From Rhodobacteraceae bacterium UBA2776 (GTDB lineage Bacteria > Pseudomonadota > Alphaproteobacteria > Rhodobacterales > Rhodobacteraceae), in NCBI GenBank assembly GCA_002352425.1, contig DEIK01000045.1, forward strand, positions 1 to 8,287: 8,287 nt of DNA, in the 5' to 3' direction. Below, in pieces: positions 1 to 6,305 of the stretch. Every line of letters starts with the position of its first letter. Within the stretch, counting starts at the first letter, position 1. The notes beneath the pieces were generated by a model. That model was not told the DNA's origin, did not search any database, and saw nothing but the letters and a program-made list of their open reading frames with translations. Made by a program: the position numbers and the translations under genes.

Positions 1-552
1 TCAGGCGAAGAATTCCAGTTTCGGTTCGAGCTGTTTGCAATGATTGACGACTATCTGAAAATCCTTGAGGGTAAGGACACAGCCCTGCCAGATGGCTATG
101 CCGAGGTTGTCAAAGCCGCTGAGCCGGTGAAACAAGCACTGGCTGACAACCCCGCCCCGTTGGCCCCTTGTCATTGCGACCCCTTATGCGAAAATTTTCT
201 GGATGATGGAGCCGAGATGTGGATCATTGATTGGGAATATTCCGGCATGAATGATCCCTTATGGGACTTGGGCGATTTGTCGGTCGAAGCGGGGTTTAAC
301 GACGCTCAAGACATGGAAATGCTGCGCGCCTATTTCAGGGGAGAGCCGAGCACCGCGCAGATTGGCCGTATGGTGATTTACAAAGCGATGTGTGATCTGC
401 TGTGGACACTTTGGGGGTTAATCCAGTTTGCTGATGACAATCCGGCCGAGGATTTTTGGGCCTACACAACGGGGCGGCTCAAACGTTGCAAGGCACTGAT
501 GCAAACGGAAGAATTTAAGGCACATTTGGAAGCGGTTCGTGGCCGGCCTTGA
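1..552 (+). CDS. Choline/aminoglycoside-kinase-fold phosphotransferase, 3' part (5' end outside window)
   Basis: The reading frame is open from base 1, so the N-terminal ATP-binding lobe lies outside the window; 183 residues are visible. The catalytic lobe is clear. A Brenner-type loop, H-C-D-P-L-C-E-N, lies at about 172-195 (Asp as catalytic base, Asn as metal ligand). It is followed by I-I-D-W-E-Y-S-G at about 223-246, whose Asp is the second metal ligand, and then N-D-P-L-W-D-L-G-D-L, typical of choline kinase/LicA-like proteins. Family members phosphorylate choline, ethanolamine or related small alcohols with ATP in the cytoplasm. The exact substrate cannot be read here, and other APH-fold kinases remain possible. 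A Met at base 40 is internal, not the start. The gene is convergent with the two-component operon to its right and has no evident link to the sulfur genes. Confidence 0.8.
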   Translation, partial: SGEEFQFRFELFAMIDDYLKILEGKDTALPDGYAEVVKAAEPVKQALADNPAPLAPCHCDPLCENFLDDGAEMWIIDWEYSGMNDPLWDLGDLSVEAGFNDAQDMEMLRAYFRGEPSTAQIGRMVIYKAMCDLLWTLWGLIQFADDNPAEDFWAYTTGRLKRCKALMQTEEFKAHLEAVRGRP

Positions 553-560
553 CCACATGG

Positions 561-580
561 AGCGCCTATCGGCGCGCTTT
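561..580 (+). terminator. Possible weak intrinsic terminator after the phosphotransferase gene
   Basis: GCGCC (562-566) can pair with GGCGC (571-575) around a TATC loop, or AGCGC (561-565) with GCGCT (574-578). Only a short T stretch (578-580) follows. The position, 9 bases after the stop codon, fits a terminator, but the short stem and poor T tract make it weak. Confidence 0.35.
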
Positions 581-597
581 ATGATGGGCGCCATGCG

Positions 598-640
598 GCG
601 CATTTCGCTCCGCTTGGGGATATTTGAAGAACAATGAGAG
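598..640. repeat. Possible Rhodobacterales-type extragenic element
   Basis: This intergenic stretch has a GC-rich segment with hairpin potential followed by GGGGATATTTGAAGAACAAT (617-636). From memory, similar elements (GC-rich part plus GGGATATTTG and an A/G-rich tail) recur downstream of genes in many Rhodobacter/Roseobacter genomes. Only one copy is present here, so its repeat status cannot be shown from the window. Confidence 0.3.
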
Positions 641-646
641 GCGGGG

Positions 647-3211
647 TTACGCCCCGACAGCAGACATTGGCTCGTGTGGATCAAAAGCGGCGCGTAAATC
701 TTCAAGGGAGAGCGGTTTTTCAAGGCAGCTGATGCGGGGCTCGTGTCCATCTGAATAAGGGTGGGTATCGGGCATCCGACCGGAGGCGACGATCACCTTT
801 GTGGTTGGACAATGTGCAAGACAATTGCGCGCGATGGTCCAGCCCGAATGTCCTTGATCCAGATGCAGATCCGTCAACACCAAATCCAGCTTAGGGCCAA
901 CCGCAAGCGTTTTTTCAGCTTCGGAAAATGTCGCGGCCTCTAACACGTGATACCCCATCCCGGCCAGCTGTCGCGATGCGATGTTCAGCGCGACGGGATC
1001 ATCTTCGACCAACAAAGCCGTTCCCATTGAGCGGATTGGCAAGGGGTCTGTCTGGTTTTGCGATAGCGGCAGCGACAAGGTTACCGTTGTGCCTTGGCCC
1101 ACTTTGCTGCTGACCTGAATGTCACCACCGGTTTGTTTGATAAAGCCGTAAACCATCGACAGCCCAAGCCCCGTGCCCTGCCCGTCTTTGCGCGCCGTAA
1201 AGAACGGCTCAAGCGAACGTGCGACCACCGCGTCGTCCATCCCACAGCCCGTATCGGTAATGGCGATACGGGCAGTCATGTCACTGAATTTGGTAACCAA
1301 AATCCAAATGGAACCTTCGCCTTCAATCGCATGGTTGGCGTTCAGACACAGGTTGAGGATGGCGCTTTCAAGTTGGCCGGGGTCAACCCGGACGTAAAGC
1401 TTTTGAGCCGTCGTATCAGCGCGCAATTCCACTTTGGGGTTAAGGCCAATACTCACCAGATCGGTCAGGCCGTTAACCAGCTCGTTCAACTCGACAACCT
1501 CGGGCACCAGGCTTTGTTTTCGCGCAAAAGTTAGCAGGCGTTGGGTTAGCGATGTTCCCAAGTCCGCCGCATTCGACACCCGCTGCAACAAGATTTTTGG
1601 TGAAACCTTACGGCTGCCCGTTTGCAACAAATGGATGTTGGCCGAGATCGCCGAAAGCACATTACCGAAATCATGCGCCACTTCGCCCGTCACCTTGCCA
1701 AGGCTCTCGATATGCTGGATTTGGCGCAAACGGCTTTCCATTTCGCGTCGTTCGGTGGCGTCAGAAAACAGCCAGATCCCGCCACCATCGGGCAGACGCG
1801 AGCAACGAATTTCAAGACTCTGGCCTTGTGCGCTCTCTAGTTCTGTAAACCCGTCAAAATTGGCGTCAATACCAGCCTCAAGCGCCTGCACGGCAAAATC
1901 AGTATCTTCTAACAAATCACAGATCGTCGGTTTGTCCGCCAAAAGCGCCGCATCCAGCCTCAACACCGATGAAAATTTGGGGTTGGCGGCCGTCAAATGC
2001 CCCGTATTGCTGGTGATCGCGACACCTTCTGAAATGTTTTCGAACGTTTCTTCAAACAGCACGTTTTTCTGATGCAACAGCCGATTTGAACGATCAAGGC
2101 GCAGGGTGGTGGCTAAAAACACCCGAAAGGAATGGTTCAGGTTGCCAATTTCACCCTCTGCCAGCGGCTTGTTTTGCAAACGAATGCTGCGATCGCCCTG
2201 AGCAAGGCGCAGCATTGCATCCGATATCCGCTTGATATTGCTGGTCACATAGCCCGACACAAAAACCGAGGCCAGCAACGCGATCGTTACGACCCCGACG
2301 CCAACAACAAGGATCGTGGCCTTGGCAAAATCAATCGAAGTCGATGTTTCCAAGCGTTCCAGAGACAAATAATCCTCGGCCCCATTGGCAAATTGCGCCG
2401 AAATCTGGCTGATCGTGCTGGCGTGGGACTGGATCCGAAGAAGTGCGTTTTGGCTCTCGATCTGATGCGATATTTCGCGACGGCGCACCGCAAACAACCC
2501 TGTGTCGCCAGCCGATATGCCCTCAAGCTCCTGATAAAAATCCACTTGAGCCTGCCTTGCCCCCTTAAGCTCAAACGTCCGGCGTATCTGTTGGAAATTG
2601 CGCCGATGCTCGCCAACGCCAAGCAGATTCTCTGCAAATCCGGCACCAACCAACTCGTTCGTCATCCCGTGCAGCGACAGCCAGTTGCGTCGCTCAAACA
2701 CACCCAACGCCTGATCGGTGGCAAGGAGATAGAACCGCCCTTCGAACTGGGACAGCCTGTTGTTCAGCAATTGGGAAGCGTCGCGCTCAACATTCAGATA
2801 CTCTACCGCTTCAACCAGATCAGAAACGGCCATTTTCATCAGCAAAGCGGTCGAGGCAATTTCTTGCTCCAAAACATAGAAGGGCGATTTCGGGCCTGCC
2901 TCACTGGTCGGCCATGCGGCAAGAACAGGCACCAACACGTCTTGCAACAAGCGGCCTTCGCGTTTGATTAGATAGGATGACTTCAAATTCAGCAAGAACG
3001 GCGCCGTGGTAGCAATGTCCGAGGATTGTTTTGAAAGGCTAAGAGCACGTGCCACTTGGATCAAGGTTTGATTGTGTAACGCCTCCAGCCGATTGCCTGC
3101 ACGGTCTAACGCATACCACGCAATGCCACCAACAAAGATGGTTGACGCCGCCAGCAATGCAAAGGCAATCCAAAGACGCTGACGGATATCAGGGGGCGCC
3201 AGCCAGCGCAT
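647..3211 (-). CDS. Hybrid sensor histidine kinase, TorS/PgtB-like sensor region, C-terminal receiver
   Basis: A membrane-bound hybrid histidine kinase of 854 residues. Domains in order: TM1 (about 13-34); a long, probably helical periplasmic sensor region (about 35-297) whose A-R-A-L-S-L-S-like stretch resembles TorS/PgtB sensors; TM2 (about 298-320); HAMP (about 320-370); a PAS-like domain (about 385-490); dimerisation domain with phospho-acceptor His513 in V-A-H-D-F-G-N; ATPase domain with N box (N620-N626), G1 box (D653-T-G-C-G) and G2 box (G-T-G-L-G-L-S, about 679-685). The receiver (about 730-845) has an E736/D737/D738 acidic pocket, Asp781, Ser810 and Lys832. All key residues are present, so both kinase and receiver look functional. 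There is no HPt domain after the receiver, unlike TorS. The start ATG overlaps the stop of the upstream response regulator (TAATG), suggesting translational coupling. Its signal is probably presented by the nearby periplasmic binding protein; the ligand is unknown. Confidence 0.9.
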   Translation of the reverse strand: MRWLAPPDIRQRLWIAFALLAASTIFVGGIAWYALDRAGNRLEALHNQTLIQVARALSLSKQSSDIATTAPFLLNLKSSYLIKREGRLLQDVLVPVLAAWPTSEAGPKSPFYVLEQEIASTALLMKMAVSDLVEAVEYLNVERDASQLLNNRLSQFEGRFYLLATDQALGVFERRNWLSLHGMTNELVGAGFAENLLGVGEHRRNFQQIRRTFELKGARQAQVDFYQELEGISAGDTGLFAVRRREISHQIESQNALLRIQSHASTISQISAQFANGAEDYLSLERLETSTSIDFAKATILVVGVGVVTIALLASVFVSGYVTSNIKRISDAMLRLAQGDRSIRLQNKPLAEGEIGNLNHSFRVFLATTLRLDRSNRLLHQKNVLFEETFENISEGVAITSNTGHLTAANPKFSSVLRLDAALLADKPTICDLLEDTDFAVQALEAGIDANFDGFTELESAQGQSLEIRCSRLPDGGGIWLFSDATERREMESRLRQIQHIESLGKVTGEVAHDFGNVLSAISANIHLLQTGSRKVSPKILLQRVSNAADLGTSLTQRLLTFARKQSLVPEVVELNELVNGLTDLVSIGLNPKVELRADTTAQKLYVRVDPGQLESAILNLCLNANHAIEGEGSIWILVTKFSDMTARIAITDTGCGMDDAVVARSLEPFFTARKDGQGTGLGLSMVYGFIKQTGGDIQVSSKVGQGTTVTLSLPLSQNQTDPLPIRSMGTALLVEDDPVALNIASRQLAGMGYHVLEAATFSEAEKTLAVGPKLDLVLTDLHLDQGHSGWTIARNCLAHCPTTKVIVASGRMPDTHPYSDGHEPRISCLEKPLSLEDLRAAFDPHEPMSAVGA

Positions 3212-3972
3212 TATGAGCTTAAGCTTTTCGCAATACCCTCAGGGGCTTGCACAAAAATATACCCCAACCCGCGCCGGGTTTGCAGATGCACGGGTTTTGA
3301 CGGCACCGTCTCGATTTTGCGCCGCAAACGCAGGATCAGCACATCAATTGTGCGGTCTACGTAATGCGAAAGGTCACTGCCCAACTGCGTCAACAATTCT
3401 TCACGCGGGATGATTTCGTCGGGCTTGCGCAGAAACACCTCTAGCAAACGATACTCGCCATTGGTCAATGGGATTTCCACACCTGTGTGGTCAAACAATT
3501 CGCGCCGGGTACGATCAAGGATCTTGTCGCCAAATTTGATGGTGTCATGGTCTACCGGAACCGGCTCAGGCCCACCCTGTGCCTTGCCAGAGCGGCGTAG
3601 AACAGCGCGTATCCGCGCCAGCAATTCGCGCGGGTTGAAGGGTTTCATCAGGTAATCATCCGCCCCCGCCTCGAGTCCGACAATTTTGTCGCCCTCGTCT
3701 CCGACGCCGGTCAGCATCACAATCGGCAGGTCTAAATGTTCGCGAATGTGGATTGCCAGTGTCAGCCCGCTTTCCCCACTCAGGCGCAAATCTATCAGCG
3801 CCAAGTCAACATCAGGTCGATCCCCAAGCGCAAAGAAATCGCGGCTGCCCTCCATTGGCAGTGGTTCAAATCCGTTCTCCTGCAACAATGCTTTTAGTGC
3901 CAAACGCACGTCCGGATCGTCATCAATGATCGCAATTTTAGCAATCTTGCTGGCAAGGTCTTTCGTATTCAT
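3211..3972 (-). CDS. OmpR/PhoB-family response regulator
   Basis: A cytoplasmic DNA-binding response regulator of 253 residues. The receiver (about 11-125) has the acidic cluster I-I-D-D-D (D17-D19), phospho-acceptor Asp61 in L-I-D-L-R, Thr88 in M-L-T-G and Lys110 in M-K-P-F. A winged-helix output domain (about 145-243) has T-N-G-E-Y-R-L-L and ends in the hallmark R-R-G-L-G-Y-I-F. I chose the ATG at 3972 because the protein then opens directly into the receiver; the frame runs upstream to a TTG at 4065, but that adds 31 residues with no domain. An AAGAAG at a plausible distance upstream may serve as the ribosome site. It is the first gene of an operon with the hybrid kinase (TAATG junction) and is transcribed divergently from the binding-protein gene, which it may regulate. 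The architecture is OmpR-like, as in TorR, not NtrC-like as in PgtA. Confidence 0.92.
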   Translation of the reverse strand: MNTKDLASKIAKIAIIDDDPDVRLALKALLQENGFEPLPMEGSRDFFALGDRPDVDLALIDLRLSGESGLTLAIHIREHLDLPIVMLTGVGDEGDKIVGLEAGADDYLMKPFNPRELLARIRAVLRRSGKAQGGPEPVPVDHDTIKFGDKILDRTRRELFDHTGVEIPLTNGEYRLLEVFLRKPDEIIPREELLTQLGSDLSHYVDRTIDVLILRLRRKIETVPSKPVHLQTRRGLGYIFVQAPEGIAKSLSS

Positions 3973-4214
3973 CACCAACCACTTCTTGTCAGGCTCCCTC
4001 CGCAGTCTTGCACATATTACAGACGAAAATCTCGTTTTAATTGACCAACCTGCACGAAACTGCAAGATTCAAAGCAATTGCAGATCAGGAAACAGATTCA
4101 AAACTCGACTTAAAACCTGATATTCGACAAGCGTGGCAACCCGCTAGATTACATTTGGGCGATGTGCAAATTTCGCAAAACCGCCCGTCTTTGGCGCAAA
4201 ACAACTGGGAGAAC
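3973..4214. promoter_or_regulatory. Divergent regulatory region between response regulator and binding-protein genes
   Basis: This 242-base non-coding gap must hold the promoters for both outward-facing units. It is AT-richer than its flanks. TGCA cores occur at 4009, 4051, 4061 and 4079, including a tandem 10-base direct repeat (TGCACGAAAC at 4051-4060, TGCAAGATTC at 4061-4070; shared pattern TGCAnGAnnC). Direct repeats one helical turn apart are typical of OmpR-family binding sites. A TTGACC at 4041-4046 could be a -35 box, but no convincing -10 follows. The site and promoter readings are inferences. Confidence 0.5.
4207..4211 (+). promoter_or_regulatory. Ribosome binding site setting the start of the binding-protein gene
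   Basis: GGGAG lies only three bases before the ATG at 4215, which is short spacing. The start is still favoured because the following codons encode a textbook signal peptide. The longer in-frame option from a TTG at 4041 would bury that signal inside the protein. Confidence 0.55.
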
Positions 4215-5231
4215 ATGTTAAAAAAACGCCCCTTACTCAGCACAGCGTTGGTCACTGTGTTTGCAACAGGCAGCGCATTTGCGGATGGGTTGACTGTCAT
4301 TTGCAGCAATCAGCAATCTTGGTGCGACCTGATGGTCAACGCCTTTGAGCAAGCCACAGGCAACAGCGTCAAGATGGTCCGCATGTCGACCGGCGAAACG
4401 CTGGCACAGGTGCGCGCCCAAGCCGGCAATCCAATGATTGACGTATGGTGGGGCGGCACCGGGGAACCACATCTGATCGCCGCCACCGAAGGCCTGACCC
4501 AAGCCTCTGGTCTGGACATCTCCGAATTGCTGGGCTGGGCCATCAATCTCAGCGACCTCTCGGATGGCAAAACCATTGGCACCCATGCCGGGGCCTTGGG
4601 CATCGCCTATAACGCCGATGTTCTAAAAGAAAAGGGAGTCGCCTTACCCGCCTGTTGGAAAGACCTGACCAACCCTGACTACCGGGGTGAAATCCAACTG
4701 GCCAATCCAAACTCCTCGGGCACCGGCTACACTCAACTGGCCACATTCGTGCAGGTGTTCGGCGAAGACGAAGCCTTTGGTTTGTTGGCCGAAATCGGCG
4801 AGAATGTGAACACCTACACCAGTTCCGGCTCGGCCCCCTCAAAGGCCGCCGCCCTGGGCGAGATCGGCATCTCGGTCGGGTTCATGCATGATATGATCAA
4901 ATTGGCCAAAGCAGGTTTTCCGCTAAAGATCGTCGCGCCCTGCGAAGGCACGGGATACGAGGTTGGCGGTGTCAGTATCATTCAGGGGACTCAAAACCTT
5001 GAGGAAGCTAAAGAATGGGTTGGATTTGTGATCAGCGCGGCCGCCCAATCACGCGGGGCAGAGGTGGACACGTTCAACCTGCCCTCCAACTCCAACGCGA
5101 CCGTCCCGCCCGAGGCGCCCGACCTTGGGTCGATCAAACTGATTGATTACGACTTTGCCACCTTTGGCGCGACAGGTACCCGGCAGCGCCTGTTGGACCG
5201 ATGGAATGATGAGGTAAAGCCAAAAAACTAA
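4215..5231 (+). CDS. Periplasmic solute-binding protein, Fe3+/AfuA/PgtC-like class (orphan)
   Basis: A secreted ABC-type extracellular solute-binding protein of 338 residues. The Sec signal peptide has an n-region L-K-K-R, a hydrophobic core and an A-F-A/D cleavage site after residue 23. The mature part shows class features: an N-terminal strand L-T-V-I-C-S, a D-V-W-W-G-G-T-G-E segment (76-84), A-N-P-N-S-S-G-T-G-Y (163-172) and Y-T-S-S-G-S-A-P-S-K (201-210). These lobe motifs occur in the AfuA/PgtC/FbpA-like superfamily. I see no adjacent Tyr-Tyr pair of the ferric-iron binders, so iron is not the obvious ligand; AfuA and PgtC bind phosphorylated organic compounds, but the ligand here is unknown. 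Four cysteines (30, 37, 147, 243) could form two disulfides. No permease or ATPase gene adjoins it. Its neighbour is a divergent regulator/kinase pair, so it may act as a ligand-sensing partner of the kinase, as TorT and PgtC do. Confidence 0.85.
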   Translation: MLKKRPLLSTALVTVFATGSAFADGLTVICSNQQSWCDLMVNAFEQATGNSVKMVRMSTGETLAQVRAQAGNPMIDVWWGGTGEPHLIAATEGLTQASGLDISELLGWAINLSDLSDGKTIGTHAGALGIAYNADVLKEKGVALPACWKDLTNPDYRGEIQLANPNSSGTGYTQLATFVQVFGEDEAFGLLAEIGENVNTYTSSGSAPSKAAALGEIGISVGFMHDMIKLAKAGFPLKIVAPCEGTGYEVGGVSIIQGTQNLEEAKEWVGFVISAAAQSRGAEVDTFNLPSNSNATVPPEAPDLGSIKLIDYDFATFGATGTRQRLLDRWNDEVKPKN

Positions 5232-5436
5232 ACAGCGACATAGGGCAAGCCATGCCGCCGCTCAACCCGCGGATCACCATCTCCTTGCGGCCATTGAAAA
5301 CAGCTGCCCGCCAGAACCGTTATCCTTCAACGACTTAGTTATTATACCAATGCGCACAAGGCTGTGACTTGACATTTGCTCCAATATACATTCAATTATC
5401 GCAATACAAGTGACGCATGAACGGGAGGAATGAAAA
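5232..5436 (+). promoter_or_regulatory. Leader and promoter region of dsrE2-tusA
   Basis: A 205-base gap without a supported gene and without a clear terminator for the binding-protein gene. The right half (about 5338-5410) is AT-rich. It contains a perfect TTGACA (5369-5374) followed after 16 bases by TTCAAT (5391-5396), a plausible sigma-70 promoter. GTGACTTG (5364-5371) and CAAGTGAC (5407-5414) form an imperfect inverted repeat flanking the promoter and could be an operator. GGAGG (5424-5428), 8 bases before the ATG, is a strong ribosome site. Confidence 0.45.
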
Positions 5437-5937
5437 ATGCTAGATGACAGCACAGACAATGCCAAGAGCATGTCGATCATCGTGACCAAAGGGTCGCTCG
5501 ACTGGGCTTATCCCCCGTTTATTTTGGCGACAACCGCAGCAGCCATGGATATGAAGGTGACGATGTTCTTCACCTTTTACGGTCTGCCCTTGTTGAAAAA
5601 GAAATTGAACATGAAGTTTTCGCCATTGGGCAACCCCGCAATGGAAATGCCGATCATGGGCGGCCACATGGCAATGCCAAACCTTTTGGCGGTGATGCCG
5701 GGTGTTGGTGGCGCGGCTGGCAAGATGATGAAAAACCTGATGAAGCAAAAGGGCGTTGCCTCGATCGAGGATCTGCGCGAGGCCTCGGTTGATTTGGAAA
5801 TCCGTATGATCGCCTGCCAGATGACACTGGATCTGTTTGAGTATAAAGCAGAAGACATGATTGACGGCATCGAGTTGGGCGGCGCGGCAACCTATATGGA
5901 AACGGCGGCCAAATCCGACATCAATCTGTTTATCTAA
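5437..5937 (+). CDS. dsrE2: DsrE2-like sulfur carrier/sulfurtransferase
   Basis: A protein of 166 residues in the DsrE/DsrF-like family, DsrE2 subgroup. It opens with a short strand (M-S-I-I-V-T-K-G-S-L-D) and a hydrophobic helix, then has the DsrE2 signatures F-T-F-Y-G-L (45-50), K-F-S-P-L-G-N-P-A-M (60-69), a methionine-rich central loop (about 59-102), I-A-C-Q-M-T (125-130) and D-G-I-E-L-G-G-A-A-T-Y (143-153). Cys127 is the only cysteine and is the expected persulfide-carrying residue. In sulfur oxidisers DsrE2 works with TusA (often also a rhodanese) to pass sulfane sulfur toward cytoplasmic oxidation by Dsr or sHdr systems. It is the first gene of a unit with tusA, 30 bases upstream of it, and is preceded by a good ribosome site and a likely promoter. 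The length and motifs are typical of the family. Confidence 0.9.
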   Translation: MLDDSTDNAKSMSIIVTKGSLDWAYPPFILATTAAAMDMKVTMFFTFYGLPLLKKKLNMKFSPLGNPAMEMPIMGGHMAMPNLLAVMPGVGGAAGKMMKNLMKQKGVASIEDLREASVDLEIRMIACQMTLDLFEYKAEDMIDGIELGGAATYMETAAKSDINLFI

Positions 5938-5967
5938 ACAACAACCACCAACACAAAAGAGGTACTT

Positions 5968-6192
5968 ATGGCTGAACATGAACTGAACGCAGAAGGTCTG
6001 AACTGTCCGCTGCCAATCTTGAAAGCAAAGAAAGCACTCAAAGGTATGGATGCTGGCGATACGTTGAAAATCCGCTCGACCGATCCGGGATCAGTGGCCG
6101 ATTTTGCAGCATTTTGCACTCACACCGGCAATGAGCTTCTCAGCTCGTCTTCCGAGGGTGACATCTATCTGTTTGAGATCAAACGCTCTTAA
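5968..6192 (+). CDS. tusA: TusA family sulfur-carrier protein
   Basis: A small cytoplasmic protein of 74 residues. The N-terminal strand L-N-A-E-G-L leads into N-C-P-L-P-I-L-K, the C-P-x-P signature of TusA/SirA proteins, with Cys13 as the persulfide carrier. The R-S-T-D-P-G-S segment (36-42) and D-F-A-A-F-C follow as in the family. An AAAGAGGT ribosome site ends five bases before the ATG. In E. coli TusA serves tRNA thiolation. Beside dsrE2 and close to dsr genes, as here, it is the sulfur donor in dissimilatory sulfur oxidation, handing sulfur toward DsrEFH/DsrC. The usual rhodanese companion is absent from the window. The gene ends the plus-strand unit just before a strong terminator. Confidence 0.93.
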   Translation: MAEHELNAEGLNCPLPILKAKKALKGMDAGDTLKIRSTDPGSVADFAAFCTHTGNELLSSSSEGDIYLFEIKRS

Positions 6193-6195
6193 GTA

Positions 6196-6212
6196 TTTGC
6201 ATTCAATGCAAA
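6196..6212. repeat. Perfect 7-bp inverted repeat after tusA
   Basis: TTTGCAT (6196-6202) and ATGCAAA (6206-6212) form a perfect inverted repeat with a 3-base spacer, starting 4 bases after the tusA stop. No T tract follows, so it is not itself a clear terminator. It may be a 3'-end stabilising hairpin or a protein site. Confidence 0.5.
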
Positions 6213-6218
6213 GTTTGG

Positions 6219-6250
6219 AAAGCCCTGCGTTAACCGCGGGGCTTTTCTTT
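6219..6250 (+). terminator. Strong intrinsic terminator of the dsrE2-tusA unit
   Basis: AAAGCCCTGCG (6219-6229) pairs with CGCGGGGCTTT (6235-6245), an 11-pair stem with one G-T pair and a 5-base loop. A T-rich tract, TTTTCTTTT, overlaps and follows the stem. The position between two convergent units suggests it may also slow minus-strand transcripts leaving dsrN, although the T tract is poor in that direction. Confidence 0.88.
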
Positions 6251-6305
6251 TGGATGTCCGTATGTCATCCCTAACTTGGTTCTCCGCTCATGGCGAAGAA
6301 AGCTG

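Noticed and set aside
1434..2971. Long plus-strand open frames (1434-2072, 2132-2971) opposite the histidine kinase
   Set aside because: They lie antisense to a full-length kinase with all motifs in order, show no domain-like sequence, and are explained by the codon bias of the opposite strand.
3973..4065. N-terminal extension of the response regulator from a TTG at 4065
   Set aside because: The added 31 residues have no domain character and the receiver begins right after the ATG at 3972; the extension would also consume the divergent promoter region.
4041..4214. Longer start (TTG at 4041) for the binding-protein gene
   Set aside because: It would place the signal peptide 58 residues inside the protein; the ATG at 4215 gives a normal secreted protein.
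5440..5979. Minus-strand open frame opposite dsrE2
   Set aside because: It is antisense to a clear DsrE2, is His/Cys/Gln-rich without recognisable motifs, and has no supporting ribosome site.
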